Positions 39,785 to 51,070 are shown, counted from the first letter of the stretch. The stretch is DNA of 64,000 nt from Symbiodinium kawagutii (GCA_009767595.1 VSDK01019043.1:169716-233715), one strand, 5' to 3'. The notes: generated by a model from the letters alone, not told the origin. Numbers and translations: made by a program.

Positions 39785-39982
39785 GTGATAATGGTCTTTG
39801 TCGAGAGTTACTTATCTATGGATAAATGTGTTTCGCTTCATGAACAGTCACCAAACATGGGCCATGTTTGCCTCTTGGGATGGCCTGGCTGCATGGCTGG
39901 GGCCTCCAGCCCCATGGCCACGTGGCTGGTGTGCAAAAACCTGGGGATGACCATTCTTGTCATCACCACTGATATGGGGTGA
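39785..39982 (+). CDS. ORF of uncertain status
   Basis: 65 aa, SLHEQSPNMGHVCLLGWP then GCMAGASSPMATWLVCKN. Protein-like but without supporting splice context. Confidence 0.3.
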   Translation: MIMVFVESYLSMDKCVSLHEQSPNMGHVCLLGWPGCMAGASSPMATWLVCKNLGMTILVITTDMG

Positions 39983-40480
39983 AATCATCATCAGAGATTA
40001 GGATTGGATGATATGATATGTTATTGAGATTATCATATTAGTGGTTGGATGGTATCAATAATTCTGATATGAGGTTTGATGATTACCATAAATCTGATTA
40101 TTGAGATTCGGAGACCATATTAGTGGTTGGATTATTAACCATACATTGATAGAAACCATAGATGGGGAAACCATACATTAACCATTCACTATACCACCAT
40201 TACACTTTTTATAGGAAAACATAGATTGATGGATGTGTAGGAAACCTATAGGTATACAATTTTATTGGCCATCACTGTTTCCCTGGATTGATAGATTCCA
40301 TAGGCCTAAATTTTGGAGATACCCCCAATGAATCATCAGGGGTTTATCAATTCAGGGTTCGCATTTACTATAGCTATTTCAAACCTGAATAAGGGTTACT
40401 CCTCATGAACGTATAGTTATTATTGATACCATCGCCATTACTATCCGTGATTGGATATGGTTTTGATCAGCATCCTTGAC

Positions 40481-40870
40481 CGTATCACCATTCTTCACCA
40501 TCCATCAACCATCCATTCACCATTGATTCACCATCCATTCACCATCCATTCACTCTCCATTCACCATCCATTCACCATCCATTCACTCTCCATTCACCAT
40601 CCATTCACCATCCATGCACCATTGATTCACCATCCATTCACCATCCATTCACTCTCCATTCACCATCCATTCACCATCCATGCACCATTGATTCACCATC
40701 CATTCACCATCCATTCACTCTCCATTCACCATCCATTCACCATCCATGCACCATTGATTCACCATCCATTCACCATCCATTCACTCTCCATTCACCATCC
40801 ATTCACCATCCATGCACCACTGATTCACCATCCATTCACCATCCATGCACCTTCCATTCACCATCCATTC
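40481..40870. repeat. Minisatellite of 11-bp units with 66-bp higher-order period
   Basis: Tandem CACCATCCATT (11 bp) with variants CACCATTGATT, CACTCTCCATT and CACCATCCATG arranged in a regular six-unit, 66-bp block repeated about five times. A 179-codon plus frame through it (IHHPFTIHSLS repeats) is a by-product of the repeat. Confidence 0.9.
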
Positions 40871-40888
40871 GCCATGACAAATCTCCTG

Positions 40889-41025
40889 GGATGCAACGGC
40901 ACACCATGGCGCGCGCCCAGTCCTTGCTGCAGCAAAGTCAGCTCTCCGAAAGTGGTGCCATTTTCGAGGCGATCAATGGCGATCAGCTGATCGGAAGCAG
41001 GGAGGAGGATTGGCACAGACGTATG
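40889..41025 (+). CDS. Exon-like island, plus-strand gene 5
   Basis: Reads MQRHTMARAQSLLQQSQL, then SESGAIFEAINGDQLIGS, then REEDWHRRM. Amphipathic, strongly protein-like. Begins right after the minisatellite. Product unknown. Confidence 0.5.
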
Positions 41026-41416
41026 GCTATAGCCATAGTAAGGGGAGCCATTGATTGGGGATATCATAGGGGATGTAACCACGGGGATGTAACCATCTTG
41101 TATTGGGAGCCATAGTAAGATATCATACCGTGGTTACATCCCCTTTCAATGGTTAATATGGTTGGATATCATAGGGGATATAACCACGGTATTTTAGTTG
41201 GTTAATACTATGGTTTATTGGGATATAGTTGGATATAGCCATAGTATTCAACGGTGGATGATAGGGTATAATGACCAACAGTGGGGAATATACCAAGTAT
41301 GTCCACGTATAATGATTTGGGTTGAAGCCATGACGGGTAACCAACAGGCCCAACTAAAGAATGATCATTGTACGAATGGAAAAGCCTTGGTTTTGGGGGT
41401 ACCACTATGGCTTGGC

Positions 41417-41490
41417 ACCCCATATATCATCTAGAAGTGGAACTGAATTTCTTTGACCATCATTGTCCAGAAGATACCCAGCAAGATACG
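41417..41490 (+). CDS. Exon between two family I elements
   Basis: Reads YHLEVELNFFDHHCPEDT then QQDT and stops at ACG|GTGGTTTCTCAAAAT, a family I start. An upstream family I end (GGGGGTACCACTATGGC) precedes it. About 25 codons. Confidence 0.5.
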
Positions 41491-41590
41491 GTGGTTTCTC
41501 AAAATAGGGGACCTCCAAATCATCCACTATTAACCATTTATAGTAATAAACAAGCCATAACTTTGGGGCTCCCTATGGCTTGAGAAAGCC
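41491..41590. repeat. Family I introner-like hairpin
   Basis: GTGGTTTCTCAAAATAGGGG to CCCTATGGCTTGAGAAAGCC; begins exactly at an exon end. Confidence 0.75.
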
Positions 41591-41595
41591 TCGGA

Positions 41596-41704
41596 GGAGC
41601 ACAAGCTATTGGACATTTATAGTAATAACAAGCCATTTTTGGGGCTCCCTATTAACCATTTATAGTAATACACTATCCATTCATTGGAGCACAAGCTATT
41701 GGAC
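41596..41704. repeat. 19-bp direct repeat around a partial family I element
   Basis: GGAGCACAAGCTATTGGAC occurs at 41596-41614 and again at 41686-41704. The 71 nt between them are family I core (TTTATAGTAATA, AAGCCATTTTTGGGGC). The right copy is coding in the next exon. Confidence 0.7.
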
Positions 41705-41785
41705 TGGAGGCGATTTGTCAAAGTCGATCTCGCACCATGGAGCTGTATTTCTTTGAGATCGTTTTCCAGGTCATAGGCACAGCTG
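41684..41785 (+). CDS. Exon, plus-strand gene 5
   Basis: Reads GAQAIGLEAICQSRSRTM then ELYFFEIVFQVIGTA, ending at a GTTGTTTCTCCAAGTAGGG family I start (donor at 41786). Product unknown. Confidence 0.5.
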
Positions 41786-41990
41786 GTTGTTTCTCCAAGT
41801 AGGGAACCCTCAAATGGTTGGTTTCTTAAAATAGAGGTACCCCAAAAATGGTTGGTTAATTACTACAAATGACTATTAATGGATGATTGGGGGGTACCCC
41901 TATTTTGAGAAACACCCAAATGGTTGGTTTATTACTGTAAATGGCAAATGTTTGGATGATTTGAGGGTACACCCCCATTTGCAGAAACTA
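41786..41990. repeat. Two or three family I elements in tandem
   Basis: GTTGTTTCTCCAAGTAGGG, then GGTTTCTTAAAATAGAGG, then CCCCTATTTTGAGAAACACC and CCCATTTGCAGAAACTACC. Confidence 0.6.
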
Positions 41991-41999
41991 CCATGTGTC

Positions 42000-42655
42000 C
42001 AAGTAGCAGATTTGCAAAACCATCAGCTTTGACCATCGGTCTAACCAAGTTGATTTTCTGCAGATGTAATGGTCAATGATGGTTGCATGCCAATTGATAC
42101 TGGTTTGGTTGCAAATGGACAACAACTAATTATAGGCTATGGGAAATAAGATTCCAGGGAATATCATAAAATGGCTAGTAGGGTTGGTTGACAGTGGCTA
42201 CTAGAACCGTAGTGGTCACTCTTACTAATCATTGTGAATGATGGTTGATGATTAATTAATTGATAATGGAGAATGCATGATGATCATGGTCAGCACTTTT
42301 TGGCAATCACTCAACACACAGGCTGATATGAAAAAACGGTGTGCTGGATACCAAAAGCCAGAATGGTGACGGTGAGGATTAGGACCGTTCTGCGATATTA
42401 GGGGAGCCGCAAAGAATGTATGAAAACCATATTGTTGACCACTATCCAGCAGCAAATACTCATCAAATAACCTTATAATCAGTATTATGTAGTTTCAGAG
42501 CATAAATATGTCATTACATTATAACCTCACTAACCCCTAAAATTAAACCTAGATAGCCTCCATCATATAACCTTGGTTAGTAAAGAACCTTAATAACCCA
42601 AATAGCTTCAACTCTTCAGAAAAGATGAGCCTTCAACAGTTGAAGTCCTTTATTA
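42000..42655. other. Interval without a gene
   Basis: AT-rich, with no supported exon or complete repeat. Confidence 0.4.
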
Positions 42656-42659
42656 ACCA

Positions 42660-42780
42660 CGACCAGCGGTCAGCGTCACCATGGCACCATGCTACCACTG
42701 CCGGAGGTGATGAAAGACACGAGATCTGAGTTGCGAACGTCCTTGGGGGAGGATGGCTGGGAGGATGAAAGGTTGAGCTG
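42660..42780 (+). CDS. Exon-like island, plus-strand gene 5
   Basis: Reads TTSGQRHHGTMLPLPEVM then KDTRSELRTSLGEDGWED and ER. The charged second half is typical coding. Product unknown. Confidence 0.45.
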
Positions 42781-42934
42781 CGCTACATGATTTGCCTTGA
42801 TCTATTGGGTAGAAAGCCATCACATTGGTACACCATCATTGGTTGGTGATCTTGCTTGGTAAGTGGTTGGGAAGTTGGTGATGGTGGTTGTTTACCGACT
42901 CGTCGGTTGGTAAGTTGGTTGATGTTGGTTGGCA

Positions 42935-43030
42935 ATCGGACTCGTACGAGTGAGTACTGTTGGGAGAGAAGCTGGCGGCGTTGATGGTGATGATGATGCA
43001 ACAGCCATTCTTGGGCATCACGAACAGCTG
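42935..43030 (+). CDS. Exon-like island, frame uncertain
   Basis: Two plus frames: GREAGGVDGDDDATAILG and KLAALMVMMMQQPFLGIT. A family I element (43058) follows. Confidence 0.3.
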
Positions 43031-43057
43031 CGAAATTCAGGGTGGGTTTTTCATATG

Positions 43058-43167
43058 GGTGTGTCTCAAAATAACGGACCCCCATGGACCCCCCAAATCA
43101 TCCAATATGAATCATTTACAGTAGTAAACCAACCATTCTATGGGGCCCCTATTTTGAGAAACAATCA
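43058..43167. repeat. Family I introner-like hairpin
   Basis: GGTGTGTCTCAAAATAACGG to CCCCTATTTTGAGAAACAAT. Confidence 0.7.
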
Positions 43168-43489
43168 CATGGATCTACCTTTACAAACAGCGGTTTGTTG
43201 ATGGAAGTCACCACAATGCCTGATTGGTTGGGAATATTTGTTAATGTATTGCTGTAGTATTCAGCACTGTTTGGAATGGTTGATACCAACCACAACCACA
43301 GATGGGGTTAGAAACCTATGGTAGTGCACGGTTTCCTACCGTGAGCTATCAATGATGGCACCAGGAAGATATTGGTTGATCATGGAAAATGACCAAATGA
43401 GATTGGTGAGGAATGGTATGTGATCCACAATATTGCGGATTATCCACAATCCTATTGTTGATGTTGTTGGTCAATAGCAGAAGAGCCAA

Positions 43490-43660
43490 TACTGGGGGTT
43501 CATATCCAAGAACAATCCACTCGCAAGGGGGACCTGTCCAGCTGTATGCAGTACGCCGTCAGTTGGTCCAGCACTTTGCTGGTGATGAATCACTGCGGCG
43601 TTGGACCATGCTGCGTCTGATTGGCCCTATTTTTTTTGCGAATCAAGGATTTCGGAGTTG
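43490..43660 (+). CDS. Exon ending at a family I element
   Basis: Reads QLYAVRRQLVQHFAGDES, then LRRWTMLRLIGPIFFANQ, then GFRSW up to G|GTGGTTTCTC. A clear case of an exon continuing to the first base of the repeat. Product unknown. Confidence 0.5.
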
Positions 43661-43769
43661 GTGGTTTCTCAGTCATCGGGGTCCCCCAAATCATCCTTTA
43701 TATCATCCATGATAGTAATAAACAATAAACCAACCAAAGCTTTGGTACCCCTATTTTGAGAAACCGCCA
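43661..43769. repeat. Family I introner-like hairpin
   Basis: GTGGTTTCTCAGTCATCGGG to CCCTATTTTGAGAAACCGCC; donor GT at the exon border. Confidence 0.7.
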
Positions 43770-43861
43770 TAAACTGACCCTCACAGCAATGACACAAGCC
43801 ATTAGTGTAGCCATTTTTTATGGCCATTTTACACCATTAAACCATTCTCATAGTGGCCACT

Positions 43862-44015
43862 GATAGAAGCCATTCGAATCCACGAGGGAAATCACCCCAC
43901 TCCCACGGAGTTGTGTCGTCCGGGAGTGAGCTGCGAGGATTCCTTGGCCAACCTTTCGCACGATCCTTTCCTGTCCCTTGGATGAGTTCTCCAAAAGGTG
44001 ATGCTAAGTTGGCTA
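43862..44015 (+). CDS. Exon-like island, plus-strand gene 5
   Basis: Reads SNPRGKSPHSHGVVSSGS, then ELRGFLGQPFARSFPVPW, then MSSPKGDAKL, running to GCTATAGCGGCTATG, which resembles a family II GC-type start. Product unknown. Confidence 0.4.
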
Positions 44016-44117
44016 TAGCGGCTATGTGTCAAGGCTTGAATCAGCTTATAGCATCTTATAGCTGGTTAATGGCGGTACACTAGGGGATAACAACCAGCGA
44101 CGGCGACAACCAATCAA

Positions 44118-44231
44118 TGGCCATTGGTCAACATTAACAAACCAACTAATGGTGGAAAACAACCAACAACAATAGGGAACACGATGATCAACGGCGGTAC
44201 ACTAGGGATACAGGGTGTTGACCTATAGCCA
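44118..44231. repeat. Family II element
   Basis: TGGCCATTGGTCAACATT to GGGTGTTGACCTATAGCC. Confidence 0.65.
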
Positions 44232-44234
44232 GTT

Positions 44235-45095
44235 TGATGAAGAGATTGAGAGGCAATCCTTGTCAACGACAAGGACTCTTGGTTCATAGGGGATACTTAT
44301 GGTTAATTAACCATCATGGTTTATAGTGGTAACCGTGGTAACCTGCAACAATCAACCACTAGAGAATATTGTGCAAAGAGGAGTGAGTCCGAACGATTGG
44401 ATCATCAACCTTACAAGGTGGGCCTTCTTAGTTAGCTAAGTTGGCTTATAACTAGGGTAACTACCAGTTATGCAAGATACAACTATAGTTAAATGGCTTA
44501 TTAATCAACTTATAACTAGGTGGGCCCACCTTGTAAATATGCTGTTGCTGCGCCCAACACGTAGAACAGAAGTGCATATTTTTTCATGTGCAGCAGACAG
44601 GTGGCCCATTGGGCTGCACATCGTTTGGAAGCAGGATTGAAAAAGTTGTTTCAGCTGTGCAATTTAAAGGAAGATATATAACAGTTGATACAAATATACG
44701 TATATATATATATATATATTTGATATATATTAAAGATGATTTATGACATTGTGCTATTTAATTGGTATACAGGCACCACACATACTACAGACAATATGAT
44801 GTGCAACCACGTCATCGAGCAAAAAACGGCTCCAACTTGCATCACAGTGTTAACTTGTAGAGGCTCCGGACCCACTCTTTGTGTTGAGGATTTCAAATTA
44901 GAATTCGCTTCGGTCCCGCTTTTCAACAGATAGGCGCCACAAATGATGTGGTTGTTGTGGTTTCTCTTTTTCTTTAGATTTTTCGGGTGGTTGAGACAAT
45001 TACTTGAGAAATTAATTTGAGAAAAACATGAATTGAAATTAGTTGAAACAATTTAATCTAAAACTCAATTTAATTTGAGAAAAACGATGCAAATT
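44235..45095. other. Interval without a gene
   Basis: Repeat remnants and a (TA)n run near 44700. A 65-codon plus frame at 44736 has an equally open minus counterpart and no other support. Confidence 0.4.
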
Positions 45096-45099
45096 TGCC

Positions 45100-45269
45100 T
45101 AGCACCCCGGAGCCGACCTGCGGGTCCCGCTGCACCCCTTTGTTCATTCGGGAAGGGATTGGGTGCCTCAAGCAATCAAAAACCTTTGACATAGCCTGTA
45201 CCAAGCAACTTGCCAACACACAACCATCATTAATTGAGCAGTATGTAGATCTATGTGGCCATCAGTAAT
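45100..45269 (+). CDS. Exon-like island
   Basis: Reads STPEPTCGSRCTPLFIRE, then GIGCLKQSKTFDIACTKQ, then LANTQPSLIEQYVDLCGHQ and TAA: 56 codons, cysteine-containing, protein-like. Product unknown. Confidence 0.45.
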
Positions 45270-45470
45270 CCTTGAATCAGCATCAAACAGTAGCATAAAC
45301 AAGTCACATGATCTCACATGTCTTCGTTTCCCTCTCCGCCCGTTTCTCAGGCAGAGTCGATCGGTAGGTTCGCTTGATCCACTGCCACTTGGCGAAAAGC
45401 TGTGCACCGCGAGCTCATGGACAATTTCCAAGCTCCCGTTGATCCACATGCCAGTGGTTCCCTTCTGATT

Positions 45471-45655
45471 TTAAGCATCTTTGGGGAAGAATGCAAATAA
45501 GACTGGCAAGACTGAGCACTGGTCAGGTACTGCCAAGGTTGCTGGGTCACTGTGGGTGCGGAGGTTTGCGAACAAAGCTACCAACTGTTGAGGTGGCTTC
45601 GGCATTGAGACTTGGAATACTGAAGACTTGGACTTCATACCTGTCACCCATACAG
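45471..45655 (-). CDS. Probable terminal exon on the minus strand
   Basis: After a pyrimidine-rich tract and GGTGACAG, the minus strand reads MKSKSSVFQVSMPKPPQQ, then LVALFANLRTHSDPATLA, then VPDQCSVLPVLFAFFPKDA and TAA at 45471. Product unknown. Confidence 0.45.
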
Positions 45656-45935
45656 AACTAAACAAATAGAACCAAATCAAAATAAACCTGAATTGCATTG
45701 TGTGTTTACGTGTGGATGGAGAATGATGGAGAGATCCTTAATAGATGGTCATAATTGGTGCATCTATTATGCAAGGTCAGAGTCAAGACAAATAGATGGT
45801 CAATCTATCTAGATAGTCCATAGACTCTATTAAGTCTTGGTCTATCTAGATCCTCAATCGATGGTCAAGGTCAGAGTCAAAGTCATACCAAGTTTGGCAG
45901 CCCACTCTAGGCGCAGGTCTTCCCGACTGTGAGAC

Positions 45936-46152
45936 ATGGATCGCAGATCCTGTAGTTTGGTCGTCACCATTCGCCACTGCCAACTGCCACCACCATCATC
46001 AAGCACGACTGTTTACCATACTCTACTACCTACTACCGTCAAACTGAACGCATCATGGTTTGTCCAGAGCATCCACCCCCAAAGGAACAGATTTTGTGAT
46101 TCACCTTTTGCTTGGGTTGTTCTTGGCGATCCTTGCACTTGTGCAAATGATG
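45936..46152 (+). CDS. Exon ending at a family I element
   Basis: The downstream part is convincing: VQSIHPQRNRFCDSPFAW then VVLGDPCTCAND, ending at G|GTTTCTCGAAATAGGGG. The upstream part (MDRRSCSLVVTIRHC) may belong or may be intron. Confidence 0.4.
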
Positions 46153-46252
46153 GTTTCTCGAAATAGGGGTACCCCCAAATCCGGTATTGACCATTAATAT
46201 AAATAAACTAATTATCATAACTTTGGGGTTCCCAAATTTTAAGAAACCACCA
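46153..46252. repeat. Family I introner-like hairpin
   Basis: GTTTCTCGAAATAGGGGTAC to CCCAAATTTTAAGAAACCACC. Confidence 0.75.
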
Positions 46253-46425
46253 TATGCCACTATCATTATTTGTCATTATTAAACTCCGTGTTTACCACTA
46301 TTCGCTACTACTGAACATTCTGAATCAATCAGCATTCAGCATCATGAACCAACAATCAATCTAAGACTGTCTTAGCATCAATTTATACATCCACTAACCA
46401 GTACAATCCTTTGACTGTCAGCCCC

Positions 46426-46580
46426 AGCCATTCGAAAACCTGCTCAGGTTTCATGCAGCTGAACTAGCTCAAGGTGCAGTGGGGGTCGACCCTCAGGATC
46501 TTGCAGCCATCAACGATCTCTTAGCTACAGACCTACACGGCCCTAGCCATGGTTCACCAGCAACCAGCAACCCTGAAGGA
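46426..46580 (+). CDS. Exon, plus-strand gene 5
   Basis: Reads QPFENLLRFHAAELAQGA, then VGVDPQDLAAINDLLATD, then LHGPSHGSP. Strongly protein-like and helical. No ATG. Product unknown. Confidence 0.5.
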
Positions 46581-47159
46581 TGGTATTAGCCATCACTGAC
46601 CATTCTCAACCATGATCATGAAGCAAGATGCCGTTCACCTGTCATGAAGCGAGACAGCACCATCATCAGGCATCATTCAGCAACATATGGCCATTATTAG
46701 CCATCATGTAACCAGTACCATTGATACTTATCACTAGCGCGTCCTCGCCTACGTGTTGTCAAGCATAGTTTCGCATACGGATCTGGGTGTTGCTTGTGGT
46801 TTCCCAATTCCCACAACTAAGCATCATTAAGCATCATCGAGGCTGTTCCACCATGTATTATCTATTCAATCAGGATGAATCATTATAACCAATCAGAATA
46901 AACTGGATTTGTTCGTACTCCATACTGTACCAGCCATGCAGCCATTATCAACCATTATCAGCAATTTTCAACGATGATTTATAGCTATTAAATGCGATTC
47001 AATAATGACTAAATATTAAAGATTGTTGACTGATATTGAAGTCCCTTCTTAGCCAAGCCTGGTCAACCATCATTATCAACCCCTTTCAGCCATGATGATT
47101 ACTGTCTAAACCATTAACCAACGTTTAGCCATATGATGAGAAACCCAAGTCATAACCCT

Positions 47160-47275
47160 AGATCGTCCTGTATATCAGCGATGGTTTCCCAAGTCATAAC
47201 CCTAAATCATCCTGTATATCAGCCATAAAGCAACCATAACTTGGGGGTACCCCTACATGACTTGAGAAACCATAT
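47160..47275. repeat. Diverged family I element with an internal duplication
   Basis: CCAAGTCATAACCCTA occurs at about 47146 and 47188, followed by AACTTGGGGGTACCCC and ACTTGAGAAACC. Confidence 0.45.
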
Positions 47276-47302
47276 GGTTAAGGTGGCTTTCTTAGCCATC
47301 TG

Positions 47303-47432
47303 AGGGCATCATTGGTGGCAGAAATCGCCACCTTTGTGGGGCCCTGGGGCAGCCCTGGCAGGTCCCTGGCAGCAGGGCGCTTCGGCGTCACCGCGCCTGG
47401 CGGTCTCACCCAGCGCCTCTTCACCTACGGTG
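47303..47432 (+). CDS. Exon, plus-strand gene 5
   Basis: Reads ASLVAEIATFVGPWGSPG, then RSLAAGRFGVTAPGGLTQ, then RLFTY up to G|GTGAGAAG, a good donor. GC-rich third positions. Product unknown. Confidence 0.5.
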
Positions 47433-47889
47433 AGAAGCGGAGCGGCCAGCGTGTGCCTGGACGAAGAATGGGAGCCATTCCACCAAGAATAACACCAGCC
47501 CTAGTGATCATTATCAATATTTTTTTCCGACTATTGTTGGTCATTATCCACTAAATTAGTTGGTTGGTTAACTGCTTGACCCAATTGGCCATTACACAAA
47601 TTGGTTCACATTGACCCAGTTGGCCATTCCACAAATGACCAAAAATGCCGTTATTCTTAATTATTGTGGGTTCACGTTGACCCAATTGATGACCACTATT
47701 GCTGGTTCAAAAATGGATCAAGATTCATTCCGCCCTTTTGATCCATTTTCTACATCTCTAAAAAATATCTTAAAAAAGAACATTCTCAAAACAATGAAAA
47801 ATAGATGATCCATCTTCCTCCATCCTCGGCTGGATCTCATGCTGTCCACCCCTGGCCCTCGTGGGGACACCGGGGGGGGGTACCACCAG

Positions 47890-47970
47890 GCTGGACGTGC
47901 CGGTGCTGGCAGCTCCCGAAAGTGCTTTGGACGAGTTGCTGGCGGAGGCAGGTTGGGAGCCGTGAGTTGG
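47890..47970 (+). CDS. Probable terminal exon, plus-strand gene 5
   Basis: After CACCAG the frame reads LDVPVLAAPESALDELLA then EAGWEP and TGA at about 47968. Acidic C-terminal helix. Together with the islands at 40.9-47.4 kb this could be one gene, which is inference. Confidence 0.45.
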
Positions 47971-47974
47971 TATG

Positions 47975-49790
47975 GGTTCAAGGAGATGGGTCAAATTGAT
48001 GGCTAAATGACACATAGTAGCTACTAATGGTGGCGAAATTGATGGCTAAAAAATTGATGATACTACTGTTAATTAGATAACCATCCATTGATGGTGAGCT
48101 ACTATTGATGGATAATGATGGCGAAATTGATGGCTATTAGCTGTTATTGATTTGATAAGTCATGGATAATAAGTAATAATGGCTATTGGCAAATGATGAT
48201 TATTTGGGACTATGATGGATTATTAGTGAGTCAGGGATAGAGGATATTAATCAACATAATTCTTGAACAACTGGTTGGTGGTTCAGGAGGTTGATGACGG
48301 TTTTTAGATGACAATATAGGTACGAAGTAATGCTAACGATTATGGTTACTATCAGCTAATCATGGTTAATGAATGATAACAATGGTTTTTCATGGTGGTT
48401 AACCATATGTGTGTTTCTCAAACTAGGAAACCCAAAAATTGGTTGGTTTACTGCCATCAATGGTCAATAGCGGATTATTTGGGGATACCCCTATGACTTG
48501 AGAAACCGCCATTAGTTTGCTGACAGTTATTTGCTGGTTGTTGGTTATTGCAAAGGATGATTCTTCACTAAAATAGAAGTTTGGATATTGACTAGAAGTT
48601 CAACCAGATGGTTATTACCTTAATTACGCTGTATGATTATTGTTTAGTATGCGCGGAAAAAAACGGTTATTGGCAAAGTGTAATAAGTTCAATCATGGTC
48701 ATTACGATTAACCATTTGCTGTATGGATAATAAGCAATAAGTAATGGTTATTGGCAAATGATGGTGATTGTTCAGTAACTACAGTGATTCATATCTAGTT
48801 GGTGGAAAAAATGATGGTCAAATTGATGGGTATGATGGTTGATATGGGTATCATTATGGTAGAATGATTGCTAATTTATGGGTATTGATGATACCAAATT
48901 GTTAGAAAAAATGAATGATGACTGATGAGGCTAATTGTGAATAGCTTATGCTTAATATAGATCAATAAATCATGGTTTATAGATGTTCATAATTCATGTT
49001 TAATCACTATTGGTCAATCATCGTTCAGTAGCTGAATTAATGATAGTTGATCATGGATGCTCAATTGGCGAATAACTAATGGCTAGGTTGGGTCAAGAAA
49101 CCGACCAAGAATTGGTTCATAGTGATGGTAAGCAGTGGCCGACAACCAACTAATAAGAAAAACATCAACAGCTTGTGTTTTACTTCAATTTCTTGAGATG
49201 TTGTCCGTTCCTTGTCAGAGGATCCCTCAAATTCTCGAGACACCATCAGTTCCGCGTCATTGAAATCTAGTGACCTAGTTGTGTATTCTTAAAAACATCT
49301 TAGCCAAGGTTCACGGGTTGAAATGCTTCTTGGCATACTTGTAATGATTTCAAAAAAACTAGTTACCATTGTTGTCACCGGTCGACCTAGAGCTGCTCAC
49401 CCCATCTCAGTTGTTTGTTACCCAGATACTCCATGTATGGCATTTTTGCCAACATTGATCCATGAAATGACCCAATTGTGTGGGCGAATATAGAGCATCT
49501 AGTTCAAACAGTCTGTATGAGTTCTTTGTGAAATTCAGATTATGCTGAGTTCAACTGAGTGAATTGGTGGTTTCTCATTTCACAGGCTATAGGGGGACCC
49601 CCAGTTGTCATCCCAGTCACCACTTACAGTAAGCAAGCATAACTTGGGCGGTTCTCTGCTTCAGAAACCTTCATGGATCTTACTATCCGTTGGTTATAGC
49701 TGTTATTATCCCCTCTCATTGACCATGGTCACCCCCAAGAATCATCACCAAACTAGTTGACTAGTTCTTGACTAGACGAGTCGCCATTGA
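47975..49790. other. Gene-poor interval with repeats
   Basis: Mostly TGATGG/AATGATGG-type low-complexity DNA. Family I copies lie at about 48408-48512 (GTGTTTCTCAAACTAGG to ACTTGAGAAACCGCC) and 49571-49675 (diverged). No exon is supported. Confidence 0.5.
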
Positions 49791-49954
49791 ACTTGTAGGA
49801 AACCAACCATAACTTGGGGCTTCCCACTGGCGGTCAGCAATCCCCAGTTCTTCACCCCTCGTTTGGAGTCACCATGTTGGTACTTCCACTGATGCCCAGG
49901 CGTCAGCGCGGGGGGCGCGCGGGGACCCTGCCCTGCGCCTGTCCAATGCATCGT

Positions 49955-50028
49955 GACACGGCGGGGAACTTCCGAGCGCCAAGGAGGGGGAGTGGAGCTG
50001 GTTGGAAGTATCCATGGAGCAGCGCCAA
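49955..50028 (+). CDS. Exon-like island with donor
   Basis: Reads HGGELPSAKEGEWSWLEV then SMEQRQ before CAAG|GTATAAG. The upstream GC-rich part (49830-49950) is open in another frame, so there may be a sequencing or evolutionary frameshift, or a border I cannot place. Confidence 0.35.
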
Positions 50029-50039
50029 GGTATAAGTCT

Positions 50040-50145
50040 GGCTGCTGGTTTGAGACATTTTTTGATTTTCCCTAGTAATCATTAACAAATGGTTAGCTGA
50101 CGAATATTTTTCATGGGGGTTGAGTTGAAACTACCAACCAGAAGT
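50040..50145. repeat. Family IV introner-like element
   Basis: CTGGTTTGAGACATTTTTT, ATTTTCCCTAGTAATCAT, ATTTTTCATGGGGGTTG, TTGAAACTACC. It starts 10 bp after the donor at 50028. Confidence 0.65.
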
Positions 50146-50309
50146 GATGCGAGTGATGGTGATTCAATGTGGGTCATTTTTTGGATGGTGGTGGGGTAGT
50201 GATGGTATTTTGAATGCTTCTTCCAAAAAATAGATGACGAACTCTGCTGGCGGCAATGGTTGATGGTTGATGGGAAGTGGTGGCGGGGTGGTGAAACCAC
50301 CATGCAACT

Positions 50310-50430
50310 AATGTAGTGCTCTTCAAGTTCAAGGCATCGATTTGGGACCAGGAATCCTGTTGATGGGCCGAGTTGGCGGCACAAAGCAGTGCTCCAAACG
50401 TGATCGATAGTGGCACTAGCCCTGAACTCC
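50310..50430 (-). CDS. Exon-like island
   Basis: The minus strand reads LVPLSITFGALLCAANSA then HQQDSWSQIDALNLKSTT. The plus strand has early stops. Product unknown. Confidence 0.35.
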
Positions 50431-50689
50431 AGAAATTGGTCGTCATGTTATTTCAAAATTTCTCTTGCAGATGATAGTGTCTCTTTTGAGTACGATGTGG
50501 GAGTACTGCCACTGATCATCCACCGAGTCTGACTGTTTTCAATGGCTGCTGCACCCATCCCCTGCTGTTGACACCCTGTTGGCTGACAACGAGTTACTAG
50601 GGACATGTTTGCCCTGAAGTGGTATTGGCAAAACGATCTCCTGCAAATCATGCAACGGAAATTATAGATTTAGTTCCGCTTAACATGCT

Positions 50690-50785
50690 GGGGGGTCTTT
50701 ACATCGGGGTACATCCAAATAATCCTTTTTATAAATTGCAATAAACATTTTTTTTTGGCGTCCCCTATTTTGAGAAACCACCATA
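50690..50785. repeat. Family I element, left arm decayed
   Basis: TTACATCGGGGTACATCC, then CAATAAACATTTTTTTTTGG and CCCCTATTTTGAGAAACCACC. Confidence 0.6.
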
Positions 50786-50899
50786 TTGATGAATTAACAA
50801 CTGTAGTAACAATCATAATCAGCCAATGTAACAATCAGAAAATTGATATGACAACCAAGTATCTATCCTTGTAGTATCAATTAAATAATGACCATTGGT

Positions 50900-51070
50900 C
50901 AACAATCATCCGATGCACCAGTGGCAATTGCAATTTCGACTGGTGGTGAGCTGCCATATCTTTGGCGATCTCTTCTTCGGGCTGGGTCGAGGCAACCGAG
51001 GAAATCCGGATGGTTGGCTGGTTGCCGCATATTTTTTTGGATGGCATAGAACCATCTATCAGATTGGTGA
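50900..51070. CDS. Exon-like island, strand undecided
   Basis: The minus strand reads NQPTIRISSVASTQPEEE then IAKDMAAHHQSKLQLPLV. The plus strand reads LQFRLVVSCHIFGDLFFG then LGRGNRGNPDGWLVAAYF. Both are protein-like. Confidence 0.3.

Noticed and set aside
40451-40990. 179-codon ORF of IHHPFTIHSLS repeats
   Set aside because: Produced by the 11-bp minisatellite; no independent support as a protein.
43812-43850. GTAGCCATTTTTTATGGCC as a second spliced-leader relic
   Set aside because: Only about 12 bases match the leader and the CTCAAG end is missing; chance is sufficient.
47718-48015. Minus-strand ORFs over the 47.8-47.97 kb GC-rich patch
   Set aside because: The plus-strand terminal exon (LDVPVLAAPESALDELLA...) explains the composition better.
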